Made by a program: the position numbers and the translations under genes. Shown here one piece after another: positions 21,490-33,663 of a DNA stretch of 64,000 bases. Location of the stretch: NCBI GenBank assembly GCA_948567375.1, contig OX419757.1, positions 1,922,001-1,986,000 on the forward strand. Direction: 5' to 3'. The stretch is from Lunularia cruciata (lineage: Eukaryota > Streptophyta > Marchantiopsida > Lunulariales > Lunulariaceae). Within the stretch, counting starts at the first letter, position 1. The number at the start of each line of letters is the position of its first letter. The notes below the pieces were generated by a model, which worked only from the letters and a program-made list of their open reading frames with translations, did not search any database and was not told where the DNA came from.

Positions 21490-24400
21490 AATAAGTAGGA
21501 AATTTATTTCATGTTAAACCAACCTTTTCCAAATTTGGTGAAGTCTTCTTAGAACCATCAAACCATAAGGACCATACCAATATCTTAAACCATCCTTAAC
21601 TATATCAATACCCTTTTGAAGATCCAACTCCGAGCACTCAAGAGACCCAAGTTTGCACCAAATTGCAAACCAAATCCAAACCAAGTCTGACTTTGAACTA
21701 AGTGCTGGTAAGGAGAGAGCACATTAATTTTCTTGAGGCAAAAATTTTCTAGACATAGTAGGTAGCCTATTGGATTCACCCACTTATGATAGATGAAAGC
21801 GAATCCTAAGAAGAAGATCAAAAGTCAAAAAGCACACTAATTGGAATTTGGGTGAAACTATCCCATTGGACAAAGATTCCCTAGCTTAAACTTAGTGGGT
21901 TTGAAAAAGAGATGTTCTTTGAAGTATTTTTGGAACCAAGAACTAAGGATTGATCAAAGAAATTTTGGGCAATTCTTTACTTCACCAAATTATAAGCTAG
22001 ACTGAGTAAAATGTCTACAAATTAGAAGAGAGAGAAAAAGAGTGAAATGACCAAGGGATTGAGAAAAAGGAGAATAAGGCCATTGAAGCTTAATAAAATA
22101 GGTAGAAAAAGGAATCAAAATCATGAAAGAAGTGCCCAAAATCAATTTGAAGTAGTACAATGGAGAATAAGGAAGGAACAAAATTTGGAAGGCATATCAA
22201 TTTGGAAGTGAGGAAATAGTGGTGGCAGCATGATTCAAGGAATGTTAGGTACTCTAATAGGGGGAATTTTAGAACGGAAGGTCCACCATTAGTCATATAG
22301 AATTTCAAGCTAGCCCATTTTGGGAAGGAAAGAAAGACTAGTAAAGGAAAGAGGAGTGAGAATTTATGAGGAAACCATAAGAGGAAACATTGAGTGCTCT
22401 AAAGGACGTTAAGATGTCCAAGGGAATTTGAGAGACTCTTCAAATAATGGCAACCCCATAGTAAGCTGAAGCTTGTTTTCAAAAGGTTAGTTTTAGGAAT
22501 ACCCAACTCCATAGAAGAAAGAGAGAAATTAAGAGTTGATATGAGAACCATGGGATATAAGTTCTTAATCAATATTCCATGGGGCTTTAGAACAGAAGCT
22601 ATGATGACCAAATTGGTGACTAGAGAAATACTAGATGTGATGGATTCTTTGAAACAAAGGAACCCACAAGGATGTGATCTCTAGTGCATACTAGACACCT
22701 ACCAATTGAGGGATGTAGGGGAAGGATTGTCTAATGATACGACAAGATAGGTGTTTGAAAATAATCATTCCAATGCTAGAGAGTGTTATACCTTTGCCCT
22801 TATAGTGAACCCAAGAGTGAGGAAGGTGCTCAAATTTCTACTGCCAATACTCCACCTTGACCACCCAAGCCAATTTAATACAATGTGGGTAACCTCAATT
22901 GTCAATGCTTGGCAAGGACTAGGATTGTGAATTGGGGGTGTTTGTTACACAAGAGTATTTGGAAGCTATCCTAGAGCCATAGTCAAACAAGTAAAAATGC
23001 TTGGATTTGTATTGACACCATAACTTGTTAACCCAAGAGAAAACCTAGGAGTGGGAAAGACAAGAGGAAGTGTGGAGGAGATTCAAGGAGGTTCTCCCAA
23101 CAAAAGGAGATACAATTTCCACAAGAGCAAGTTAAAGAAGTGCAAAAGAGCAAGTTAAAGAAGTGAAAAAGAGCAAGATTTCAATGACACTATGCATTGG
23201 GAGCTGAAACCTATAAGCCCAACTCCAAAGCACTCTTTGCCCCAAATTTTGACCTTTTGAGGAAGGCATCAGGGAGGAATACTCCAACCTGAGCCTCTCT
23301 TTAAAATTAGCATACAAAAAACCTTTATCAAGTTGTAGATCCATTACTCTCAAATGGAAAATGTAATATAGAAGATGGCTCAATTAGTGGAGGAGAAGCT
23401 TGCAGACTATTTCAACTTACCTAAAGTAATGCAAATCATGGCCGAAGCTATGATGATGAAGCAAAAGTTCAAGAGGGAACTCATTTGCTGTAAAAAGTAA
23501 CCAAGAATAAATCAAGTCTTAATATATAGAGTTCCAAAAAAGGGAGGAGCTCTTTGCTCCTTTGAACAAGGAGATGAAGGAGTTTTTAAAGGTTGATCTA
23601 GAAGTGTTTGCAATAGCATAGCAGTAAGATGGGAGGTAGAAGGAGTCAAGTGATGCTAAAAAATAAGACATTACCAAGTCTATGTGCTTGAAATAGATCT
23701 AGGCAGATCAGAGCCTACTAAGGGATATACTAGCACAATTAATTAGCCTAGTTGAAGGGATCAATGAATTAGAGGTGGAAAGGAAGAGGCCTAACCAAAT
23801 ATACAAACCACACCCTAATGGACACTAAGCATTGTTGGTGGAATGCATTGCCAATGAAGAGATGAAATCCATCCAATATACCAAAGGAGGAGATGAGGAG
23901 AGGAAGAAGAATACTGATCCTATTACCAAGGTCACTAATGAGCCACTAGCTCCTACTCCAACCCTTAAGTTACTTCAGAGGAAGAAGAAGAAGATTTGGG
24001 GTCTAGATTGTGTCAAATGCAAGGAGTACAAGCAAAATTTAGATGTTATAACAAAAGAAGCATACACAAAGGAAAAAGGGTCATAACTAGAAGGACAAGT
24101 GTCCAAGCTAAGTGGTCATTACTTGGTAATGATGGTAGCAAGATCCAAACCTTGTAATTACTCATCTCCATGTATTCAATGTATATGATGTTAAAATTGT
24201 AAGTATGTGGTATAAGATAGGTGAAGAAGATGAGATTGTAGGATCTTGAGTTAAGATGCCAATGCTATAAAATTAAGCCCAAGACCTAGAGCAATTTATA
24301 ATATAGATGAATTGTATTATTTCTAAGTATGGGAGTGGTGGTTTGGCCTTAACCAAAAGTAGTTAGTCATCATTAGAATAGGAAAGAGTGGCTAGTGGGA

Positions 24401-26190
24401 AGATCTGTGAGGCTCTCCTCTTCAATCAATTTTTGAATAGTTCAATTTGCATAATTTTGACAAAGTGGATTCCTCTTTTTGGTTCTAATAGGCTTCTTAC
24501 TTCTTGGTGGCAAGGTTAAGCCCACTTAACATTCAAGTTGGTACACTAGGAACTAAGAGAGGAGCTTGATGATGTTGTTTGGTTTAGTATTTAAGCGGAG
24601 GTGTAGCCCCAACATATTTTGGCTAGTATGATGTATCATGTAGTGGATTAGGATCACAATAACAAGCTTACCCAAGAGTTTAGAGGATACCAAAGAGTGC
24701 TAGGAGGTGTAGTGTGTAAGCAATAAGCTAGTTCCTAGTCCAGTCCAAAACCTATTGACATTCTAGTTTTGTAGTGAATTTTGAGGATAATAATATTGCA
24801 GTATGCAATCAAGATGCATTGATACTTGTGTCTATGGATGAAATGCTTGTTCAGGTCAAGTTCCAATGAGTGGACATTTGCCTTTGAAGTGATTTGTGAC
24901 CAATAGTATGCTCTTATGGATTCTATGAGTCTAAACACAAAATTGGTGCCCTATAAGATTTTGTTGAGTGGGGTGTTTGGACCTTGCAATCCTAGAGCTC
25001 TATAGGAAGGCATTGGCTTGCAATCAGAGTCAAAACACTATCAACATGCACAATTAACCAACTTGACCACCCAATTCCAAGCAAGGATGGTTTTCAATTT
25101 TGATCTACTAGACTCCTTAATGGGGCACCAATGCTCCACAATCCGTGCTATCAAAACATCCAAAGGTTCACTATCCTATTAATGTCTAATATTTAGTTCC
25201 TATATGGTCTAGGTGTGACTTTACCTATCAATTGTTGATTATTAATAAGACAAAGACCGGGACTCCTTCCTTGGTAACATGAGTTGAGGGAAAGAATCAC
25301 CCGAGGTTTGAATCCATGCTCTATTGAATTTAGCCCTTGAGATTGACTCAAGTTTGAAGATCTTTGAGAAAGAAGAGCAATAAAAAGGTTTTTGCACACC
25401 TCTCAAGTAGGATTTGGGATTTGGTCCAAGGAGCCACTTGAGGTTTATGGCAAGGATGGTGTGTTTTAGGTTTTGTGACCAATCTGTCCTTTAGCAGGAA
25501 GTCATCTCGGTACTATAGTTCCAAGACAAAGAGTCAAAGGGAGCTGGTAGTGAGTTTCTCTAGGTTTGGGCCATGGTCTCAAAGTGATGTGTATAGCATG
25601 TGGATGGGATGATAAGTGTTATCTAAACCAAGTCAACACTTACTTTTGAGATCATAGTGTCTGATCTTTGAACCTCAGAAGTGGTGGGTATTTTTGACTA
25701 AAGTTGGTTATATGATATGGGCTGGTTAGTGAAAGTTGTGAGTGAAAGTGCAAGATGACTAGAATGGAGACTGATTCAATAATTCAATTGTAGAAGGGAG
25801 AACTGATTGCCAACAAACTAGATGGGTGGAAGGCAAAAAGAACTCACATTTGTAATTGTTAAAAACCAATTTGTGACTCTAGGTAATTATAGAGTAATTA
25901 CTTCACTTTGTAAGGACAGAGCTATATTTCAACCCAAGTGCATAAACCTGTCCAACCTCTAGGCTCTCAAAGAGCTCTCAAAGCCAAATTGTGGGACCAA
26001 TTAACTATTGGAACAAGAACCTCTCAATATTGTGAATATTTATGTTTTTTGTCATCCAATCTTTGTGAGTATCTCAATTTTGTTTATGTTAGGTGTTGTT
26101 GTAGCAACCACCTTTGGAAAGCAAGTTCAAGAGAAGAACTAGTAGCACTTGTATGGGATTTGGAAGAGGTCTTGGTTGGGCACTTGCAAG
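21490..26190. other. Unidentified block splitting element B
   Basis: RNase H of element B ends near 26620 and its pre-integrase segment resumes near 21480, so roughly 4.7 kb here is extra. The composition is purine-rich on the plus strand. The longest plus frame (23832-24086) is charged, with runs such as RKKKKIW, and a neighbouring stretch (about 23640-23830) is similarly Lys/Glu-rich; this is gag-like in feel, but no zinc knuckle, RT or transposase motif was found. A short direct duplication (AAGAGCAAGTTAAAGAAGTG) occurs at 23123-23167. The boundaries are estimates, and no flanking repeats were established. Confidence 0.4.
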
Positions 26191-26619
26191 CTTAACTTAG
26201 CATGTTTGGGAGTAGTAGTATGAGTGTGTGCTTAAAATTGTGGTTTAAGTGTGTTGGTCATAGGTCACTTTAAGGTTGTCTAGACTGTTATGAGCATGAT
26301 AGAGGCTAATTAGAATCTCTCAGTTATTTCAAATTCTCTTAGAAGAACCATGCTTGGAAGAACACATTCTCTTCAAAAACTTGGTCTAGAAGTGGCTATC
26401 ACTTTGACTCTTGCTTGAGTCAAAATACACAATGTGGAAAGGAGCACATCTACTACAACAAGGCATAGGTGCGTCATGTCTTTATGACATCTATGTAATT
26501 CAGCTTGAGAATTAAATTGTCAAGGGAGTGACCACAAGATGTATTACTATCCTACCTTGAGCACCTTTTTGAGGTAGTTGAGGATACTTCAAACCACTTA
26601 ACATCCACAAATACCACTA

Positions 26620-27699
26620 GAACCCTAATCAATCAACAAAAGAAGGCAAATGCATGCCAATTTGACACTATCTCCTCATCCATCTCACCATGCCAACATG
26701 CTCTAACATGATCATGCTGATTGGTACATGGGTTTCTACTCAACCCATCTATATCATGGTTCACCACTCCAAGCCTATAAATAACCATGAAATCACATTT
26801 TAATAAAATTAGTATACATTGTGCAAGCTTCCTTGAAAGCTTGTTAAATTCTATCAACCACTTTAGTGGTTGATGAGAATGAAAGGATTCCCAAATAAGT
26901 AATATTGGAAACATGCTATTGCCTACATTTCTACTTAGAACTCTCCCTCATGTGAACTTTACTTTGCATCTGATAAATTGTTGAAGAAATTACCATAGGC
27001 CACTTCAAATACCTTCCCTATCACCCTATTGGATGAGTATTGCTCCAAGCTCCAACATATATGATCATCATATGTTGGATGAGTATTACTACAATTTGTA
27101 TGAACTTGGATGACATAATTACATTTATTATTATTCTTAAGAGACCAATCAAAGGACCTCTCCTTGAGCTCTATAAAATTTCTCCTTTGCTCATCTTCCC
27201 AACACCACTCTTGTGTAAGCTTGGTCATCTTTGTCAAGGTAATAACACTAAATCCAATAACATATCAATGATATAAGTTTACCAATCCAAAGAATGCTTG
27301 CAATCTACTCTCATCTATAGACCAAAGAATACTTGAAATAGCTTCTCCCTTGGTCTTATGATCACCAAGTTCACAAAGGTAGATATTGTGGCCCAAATAC
27401 TCAACCTACTCATGAAAAAATCTGCACTTCCCTATACTTAATTTTACTACATGAGATCTCAATCTCTCAAACATTTCCAACAAATATCTCTCATGCTCTC
27501 CCATAGTAGCAATATAGACCAAAATGTCATCAGTACAATACCAAACAAAATCTTATTATGTTAAAATCTTATTTATGACTCTTTGGAACTTGGCAAGAGC
27601 CAACATAGTACAAACCAGACTTGGACTTGTCCTCTCCTTGATTGGAAATTGATGATATCTTGCTTGAAGATCCAAAGTACTAAAGACCTTGGCATGCAT
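26620..27699 (-). pseudogene. RT C-terminal half and RNase H of element B
   Basis: Beginning just inside the LTR-like insertion, the minus strand reads KVFSTLDLQARYHQ (RT motif A with its Asp), then CTDDILVYIATMGEHERYL. The latter is the YxDD box with Tyr changed to Cys but both catalytic Asp kept. Thumb and connection blocks follow (KLSIGKCRFF, VEYLGH). RNase H follows in frames at 27237-26959 and 26914-26633, ending with the typical VVNHDIDGLSRNP tail. RT continuity with 28391-28870 across the insertion supports one original pol gene. Confidence 0.7.
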
Positions 27700-28390
27700 T
27701 GTGAGCTGGCCGGTCTCTCACTCAAGATGAACCTCTGATGGCTATTATGGTAGCGCACCATGGACTAAGAAGGCAAAGCACCCCAACTCCATCATACTCC
27801 TCCAAGGCTAACACTCCAAGACTCAAGACATTGCCCACTAGAGACCTCAATGAGAGAGAGATAGTTGCAAATGAAAAGATGATGAGTACATCCTCACCCC
27901 TAGTTTATATACTTGTGAAATAATTCTGTACCAAAGTTACTATTTACCAAAGTAAATCAAGTTACTAGGCTAAAAGTCAAGTAAAGTCAAGAGTATAAGT
28001 GAATATCCATCAACATGGGCATATTCCACTAATCATGTGATCTTATCTTGACCCAACAACTCAGTCAAGGATTCCTTCACATGGACTATCCTTGGACTAT
28101 AGAAGATTCCAAAACAAAAAGACTTGCGGGCCCAAAGAGTTCTCAACTCTTCCCTCAAAGGCAAACACCTAAGAATAATACCAAGTCAACACACTAGAAT
28201 CCAAAATAGTGGTGCTCATCTTTTCCACTTCCTCTTAAAGTAAGGTCCCCTCTATCTTAGCTATGACTAACTTTAGCTAATCATAACTAATGTTGAACCA
28301 TCTTTTATCTATATAAATAATATCTTTCAAGTACTTGTTATACTAAGATAAATATCACAATACCACACACATGCACAAATGGGTGTTACA
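27700..28390 (-). mobile_element. LTR-like insertion inside element B RT
   Basis: This 691-bp segment begins TGTAACACCC and ends GCTCACA on the minus strand, i.e. TG...CA. It contains a TATA box-like TATATAAACTAGGGG about two thirds of the way in and no coding frame. It interrupts RT between FDVI and the segment leading to KVFSTLDL. It looks like a solo LTR of another family. The flanking five bases (TGCAT and ACACA on the plus strand) do not match, so no target-site duplication supports it. Confidence 0.5.
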
Positions 28391-28870
28391 ACACAATCAC
28401 ATCAAAAATCTCATGTGATGTAGGCATAACATACCAATCAACTCTAAACTATTGTTTGATAGGATTGTAATCTCCATACATGTACCTTTCCATGTAATTG
28501 CCATGCATATCCTTCTTGGCTAGCATAATTATAATTGAATCATACTTTATGTGAAAGTTTCTTCAGACCAGCCTTAAAAGGTATCTATTTCAACTCTAAA
28601 TCAAGGCTCTCTCCATATCACTATATCTATAAGAATATCAAAAAATTGATATATCACTAGTCAGCTCAATCTAAATACCAAATGCTTTTACAATATCTAA
28701 ATTCTTCATACCAAAAGGAAAAAGACTTGCATAACTCTTCAAGAACCTCCAAACTCTCTTTCTTTCTCATCTTGTAAGCTTAGGTCCAATATCTAACTCC
28801 CAAGTATCCTTTATAACTCCTATGTGGGTGGAAGACACAATGATTGGTTGCTACAATGGGGCCTTGGGAG
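28391..28870 (-). pseudogene. RT N-terminal half of element B
   Basis: Several frames give IELTSD, RPYRYSD-like, KYDSIIIMLAKKDMHGNYME and GDYNPI blocks. These correspond to gypsy RT fingers: the KKD(G) block followed by (M)CGDYR.IN. The region ends with MPTSHEIFDVIV, immediately before the LTR-like insertion. Stops occur about every 20-40 codons. Confidence 0.65.
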
Positions 28871-28908
28871 CAACACTGTCATACCTCCAAACTATTCAAG
28901 TCTCCAAC

Positions 28909-29658
28909 TTTAATACCAATATCTAGACATATCATCTAGAGTTGAAAATTGGCTTGGTAACATCTGGAAGGATGTTATGTATGATGGGATAGGTAGATCA
29001 GATAGAAGTGTCACCAAAAGAGTACTTCCACTAATAAGGCAAGAGCCAAAAATAGCTTAATTTTGTAATACCAAAAGCTAGATGTATTATTACAGATGGA
29101 AATTGGTTTGGTAACATCTAAAAGGATGTTATGCATGATGGGATAGGTAGTTTAGATAGAGGTGTTACCAAAAGAGGACTTCTACTAATAGAGCATGAGC
29201 CAAAAATAGCTTGGAAACTTCAATCAATTTTGGAGGCCTAAACAAATGAATTATGCCTACAAAATGTGTAGATTCCTCTCCCTCAATGGAAGAAAGGTTG
29301 GCCTTCCCTCCTCCTAGTTTTGTCTCATCGAGAGCTTTCCAATGGTACCTCATCCATGCAATTTGGAGGTTCATATAAGAATATTCTCTAAAGATTCCCT
29401 CTAATGGAAGATGGTTTGACCAACCAGATAGGATCAGAACAAACAAGTCACCCATGCATGCAACCAATCCAAGTGCATAGCTTGCATACAGGTCACCAAT
29501 CCATGTATCTGATCCAAGGGTGGAGTTTCCTTTGGAGGAGCCCCCTTTGCTATATAACACAATCAAGGTGGCCGTTTGTGGTATTGGAGGTTGAGTGTGA
29601 AATTGTGTGTTTCTTCTTATGTATTTCTCTTCAGGTCTCTTATCATAGGAAGATTACA
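28909..29658 (+). mobile_element. Solo LTR, diverged relative of the E1/E2 family
   Basis: On the plus strand this matches the E1/E2 LTR read in its transcription direction: a duplicated ~190-bp block containing GGTTTGGTAACATC and ATGATGGGA, then CATCGAGAGCTTTCCAATGG and TTTGACCAACCAGATAGGA. The 3' third (TATATAACACAATCAAGG onward) differs. It runs from TTTAATACC (TG lost) to GATTACA and is flanked by a perfect 5-bp duplication, CCAAC at 28904-28908 and 29659-29663. It lies antisense between the methyltransferase and RT of element B. Confidence 0.8.
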
Positions 29659-29839
29659 CCAACCTCAAAGTGAAAATTTCTCTCTCCTATGGTTGCAAGC
29701 TCTACACATCCTATAGTTATGTCCAAAGTAGACCAAGGGTGTATCCCAACTAGATCTTGCTCGCTTGGATGTACTCCAAGAGACCACTCTCACTAGTAAT
29801 GATTGGCTATGTACCAAAGAATACCATGCCCACTTGGTC

Positions 29840-30960
29840 CATCACCCCCAACAAGGGCTTGCATCATCTCAATAAGCACAAAGCTCACAAGTGTCCAAGT
29901 GGTGATGTTTATCAAGCATATCCTATGTTGCTCAACCAATTAGATTTAGATACATAGCCTAACCAAAAAATTTAGATACATAGCCTAAGCTAACACTTGA
30001 TGCTTGGATGTTTCTAAGATGGTGGTAAAATTGGTAGAAGAACCCATCACTTGCTCTCTCTCTCATTAGTGTTGTGCTCCACCAATTATTATAATTGTGA
30101 GTCCCAAATATGTCTAAGACCTCCTCCCAAATCATTTGGGGCTCAAACACTCATGAGTGTGGGTAAAGCAACTCTAGGATATCCTACAAGGTTCACTACT
30201 ACCATTGGTGACCTATCAACCACTTCTACCATCTGATACTATGACTCAATATCCCAAATATCATCAAGAATAAGGTGTGGTAGTTGTTAAATCCCATCAT
30301 ATGTATGCTATAAAACTCTCTAGTTAAGAGGTTTGTCCAACAAAGACAAAGATAATGACCCTTAAATCCAACTCTAACCACATCCAACAATGTTGTATGG
30401 CCAATCCAAACTAGACCGGATGTGTACTTACCATCACCTATGTATGAGAATCATCCATCAAAGGGACATTCTCCAAAATATATATTGGAGAAACTGCTTG
30501 ATGGACCTAGAGATATCATAGTATATGCAACATCTCCAAAAATATACTAAAATAGGTATCCCACAAACCCTATCCTTGGCCAGCAAGGGTATGTCTTTGA
30601 TATGGCCATAAAAAAATCACCAAATGAATGGTACCATGTCTCTCCAAATCTTGCACCCCAAGCAAAGAGATGTTTGATGGTAATGTCGTTTGGTAACTTC
30701 TAACTATTGACATTGGTAATAACTAAAGATGCTAATATGCCAAATGTACATCATGGTGTAGAGAGAATTTTCTCACCATCTCATCTCTCTCCACATACAA
30801 GTACCTCTAAACTTGTTTGCTTACATATAATACCATAGCTAATTCTATGCTAATCCCACCAAATAAATCCAATAGGCATACTCCCTTCATTGGATATTGC
30901 CAAGCAATAGATGTGGTCCCCAAAGGTGACAAGGTAATAGACCTTAGAAGATCATCATCA
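29840..30960 (-). pseudogene. C5-cytosine DNA methyltransferase domain in element B
   Basis: The enzyme would add a methyl group from SAM to cytosine C5. The minus strand shows motif I as LLDLFGGISIELA (about 30845-30881), then YLYVERDEMVRK (motif II acidic residue). Motif IV follows as FLWPYQRHTLAGQG, where family members have PCQ, so the catalytic Cys is Tyr (codon at 30600-30602). Motif VI is YILENVP (about 30461-30485). Further C-terminal blocks are LCWTNLLTRE and, near 30170-30240, MVVVNLVGYPRVALPT. Order and spacing fit DNMT family enzymes. It lies between protease and RT blocks of one retroelement, with a matching 5' half in element A, so it is element cargo rather than a host gene. 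Multiple stops and one lost catalytic residue make this copy inactive. Confidence 0.75.
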
Positions 30961-31249
30961 AATTGGTCTGTTAGTAGTACAATGGGTCTACTCTAAGCTT
31001 GTTGCACCAACCTATACACATGATGCTATAAATTTTCATCAGAATTCCAAAATGGTACATCCTAGTGGATGGAACAAATCCAAGTAATCTCTTTTGGTAT
31101 TGAGGTATCCTTTGCATGGATATTCTCCTCTAGTAACTCACTAAGCCAAGTAAATAGAACCATTGAAACTTGAGATGGATGTCATGGTACTTGATTGTAG
31201 TAAGCCAAGATTACCACTATTAAAGTGCACTAGTAGATGACATACATAT

Positions 31250-31640
31250 CTTTCACTTGATTGCCAACTTAGCCTATAGGAAGCTATCTCCTCCCAATAG
31301 TCAATATTGAAACCCATGGGATATACCACTGCTCCACTAACTAACATATCATATGACTTTACTACCATTGCAATGGCATGGGCTCTTATCAAAAAACTAT
31401 TAGTTGAATGATCGGGTTGAAGCTAGACCATGGGCTCCCCACATGTGATGTATTGTATGAATCTACCACTTAAAGATGTTTGGATTTGAAAAAGACATCT
31501 CTCAACATGAGTCTTCTATAGTCCAAGACAAAGAAACTTCCTAACATAAAGAGCTATACACCAAAGTCTAGTAAGACCTTCTATGGTTTATAGACCTTCC
31601 TTGAAGGTCCAACCAAACTAAAACTTCCAATTCTAGTTTT
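31250..31640 (-). pseudogene. Aspartic protease of element B
   Basis: The active-site block reads KVLLDFGV, a stop, then LFML, in the place of a retropepsin D-S/T-G. The block ERCLFQIQTSL that follows is shared with element A at about 63550-63580. The frame 31392-31141 carries KSYDMLVSGAVVYPMGF; the YDxLVG pattern is the flap/C-terminal signature of gypsy proteases. The element A version shows the same order. Confidence 0.6.
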
Positions 31641-32439
31641 CTAATAAGACAAATCCAAGTATAAACCTAGCTTGCTCAAATGTCTACCATGTAGCTCCTC
31701 CAACCTAGCAATTGTTGCTTTCTATATAAGCCGTTGGTAGCCAAAAGGATCCCATGTTCCTCATTTAAGTTGGCTCCACCATCAACCACCTCTACACTAA
31801 AAGAAAGAATCACATCATCCCTACTCTCACAAGGGGTGGTAGCCAATCAGAACATTAGAGTTGGGTCAATTTCTAAAGTAAACATGTCACTATTAAGAAC
31901 AAGGAGAGCACATAATCAATTGAGCCGCCTCCAACAACATGCTAGACAAAGTCTTGATAGAAGTAGGTGGCTAGTTTGTATCTATTATAGCTTGCACTCC
32001 ATCACTACCTACCACACCTACACTAGGATGTCTAGGAACCATGGATTTTGTCTCTAGTGCCTGAACAAGTATGAATGACTAGGGAGGTCTAACCTATGTA
32101 CAAGCCTTCTCTCTTTTTGGTCCAACTCCACTGATGTTCCTTTAGAGTCAAGACCATGTATTACACTCTTATCCACTATAGAGTATGCATCCACCTATGC
32201 TAATTTGCACATGAATTCAAGGATATCTCTATCACCAACATAAGAGATGAAAGTCTCAACACTTGAATTTCATCTCCTTTGAGTTACAACTATGTTAGCC
32301 AATCTTTGATACAATTGCTCAATTATAGTAGCCAAGGCTATATCAAAATTAGGAGTAGGTACAATGTACCTACCAAGTGGAGGTCCTCTACCACCGCATC
32401 TACTACCTTTTCTTCCATGATCCATGGCTCTTCTACTTC

Positions 32440-33640
32440 CTACCATAACAACCCTACCACTCTATAACTCCAAGTTTAAGTCAAAATATTGATCATTATT
32501 ATGACAAAATTTGTGGCAATGGTCATAATGCCTCTAGAGTTGGCTAAGGTGCTCCTTAGGTATCTTTATCACTACCTTGGGTGCACTCTCTCTTGTGGTG
32601 AGAACCACCACAAGTGCAAGAAGCAATATCAATACTCATTGACTATTGACCAAAAAGTGTGGGTAAGGATCTAGGTGTACTAGGCCCTCCACTCCATAAG
32701 ATCAAGGTTGTCTTCTTTGCACCCAAATTCCAACACAATATGGTGAGCTCTACTATACTCTAAAGAAGTAACAATTATAGATGAGATCTCCATTCCAAAT
32801 CAAGATGTTGCTACTCTCTCCTCTACCATGTTGAGCTCAATGGACTCTACAAAACCAAAGACCACCACCAAAGTGGGTGAGGTAGCATGTAATAATGTAG
32901 CATCATGTACTCTATGCTGTAGCACTTTGTCCAATATCTCATACCAAAACTAGATAGCTTTGGCTTCAATAACACTTGAGTGAAACTTACCAACTATCTC
33001 ATGCACGTTTATGACTTGTGTAGGCTCTCTCTATTATTCCACTAGAGCTCCTACAAGCTCTTCAGCTTGTTAGTCCACAACCCCTAGTACTTCTACCTCA
33101 AGCACTAGAAAGACTACACCATGTGTTAAACCTTGGTATTGCACCACCTCATACAATGATACCTCCACTTGTTGAAGTATCATTTCCAACTAGTGCATCT
33201 CTATTGGATACATCAATGCTACTAGAGCTTGAACTTGTAGGTATTGCCAATTGACCTATAGAAACTAAGCTTGAAGTGATGAAAATGTAGTTTGGACCTA
33301 TTTTATCTTTATAGCTCAATCTCTTCCAAGTGTGCTCTCTTGAACTTGTAGTAGTCATCCATAACTAGACACTCCAAGTACTAGAACAACCCTTTTATGC
33401 CATGGAAGGTACAAACAAAGTTGAGTTCCAAATAGATCACACCAATTATCAAACTCTTAGATGAAATCTTAGATCCAATTCAATGGTACCAATTGTACTA
33501 GAGTAACACCTAGGACCTTTGTAGACATAAATCTTATCAATTTCCCATAATAATAGCATGGAAACATAATATGCACTCTCAACTAGATCAAATCTTATGT
33601 CAAACTCCAAACTAAAATCATTCTTGTTCCTCATTAGGAC
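32440..33640 (-). pseudogene. Gag of element B
   Basis: Identified by comparison with element A: the SREHTWKRLSYK block (33358-33149) equals SREHTWRRFSYR at about 61733-61770. Two zinc knuckles follow near 32500-32640. The first reads SCTCGGSHHKREC (the first Cys is displaced) and the second HCHKFCHNND, followed by an FDLN block. Stops interrupt the frame. Gag would package the RNA, and the knuckles bind it. Confidence 0.6.
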
Positions 33641-33649
33641 CTATGATGC

Positions 33650-33661
33650 AAGTTGATACCA
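33650..33661 (-). promoter_or_regulatory. Primer binding site of element B
   Basis: The minus strand reads TGGTATCAACTT two bases inside the LTR edge. The first eight bases match the initiator-Met tRNA complement TGGTATCA used by many plant LTR elements. Element A has the degraded TGATATCAAGTT at the same place. Confidence 0.6.
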
Positions 33662-33663
33662 AG

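Noticed and set aside
25301-25325. tRNA T-arm-like GGTTTGAATCC
   Set aside because: No matching acceptor stem, D-arm or anticodon arm within 75 bases upstream.
29404-29673. 89-codon plus-strand frame
   Set aside because: It lies within the solo LTR 28909-29658, which is non-coding in its relatives.
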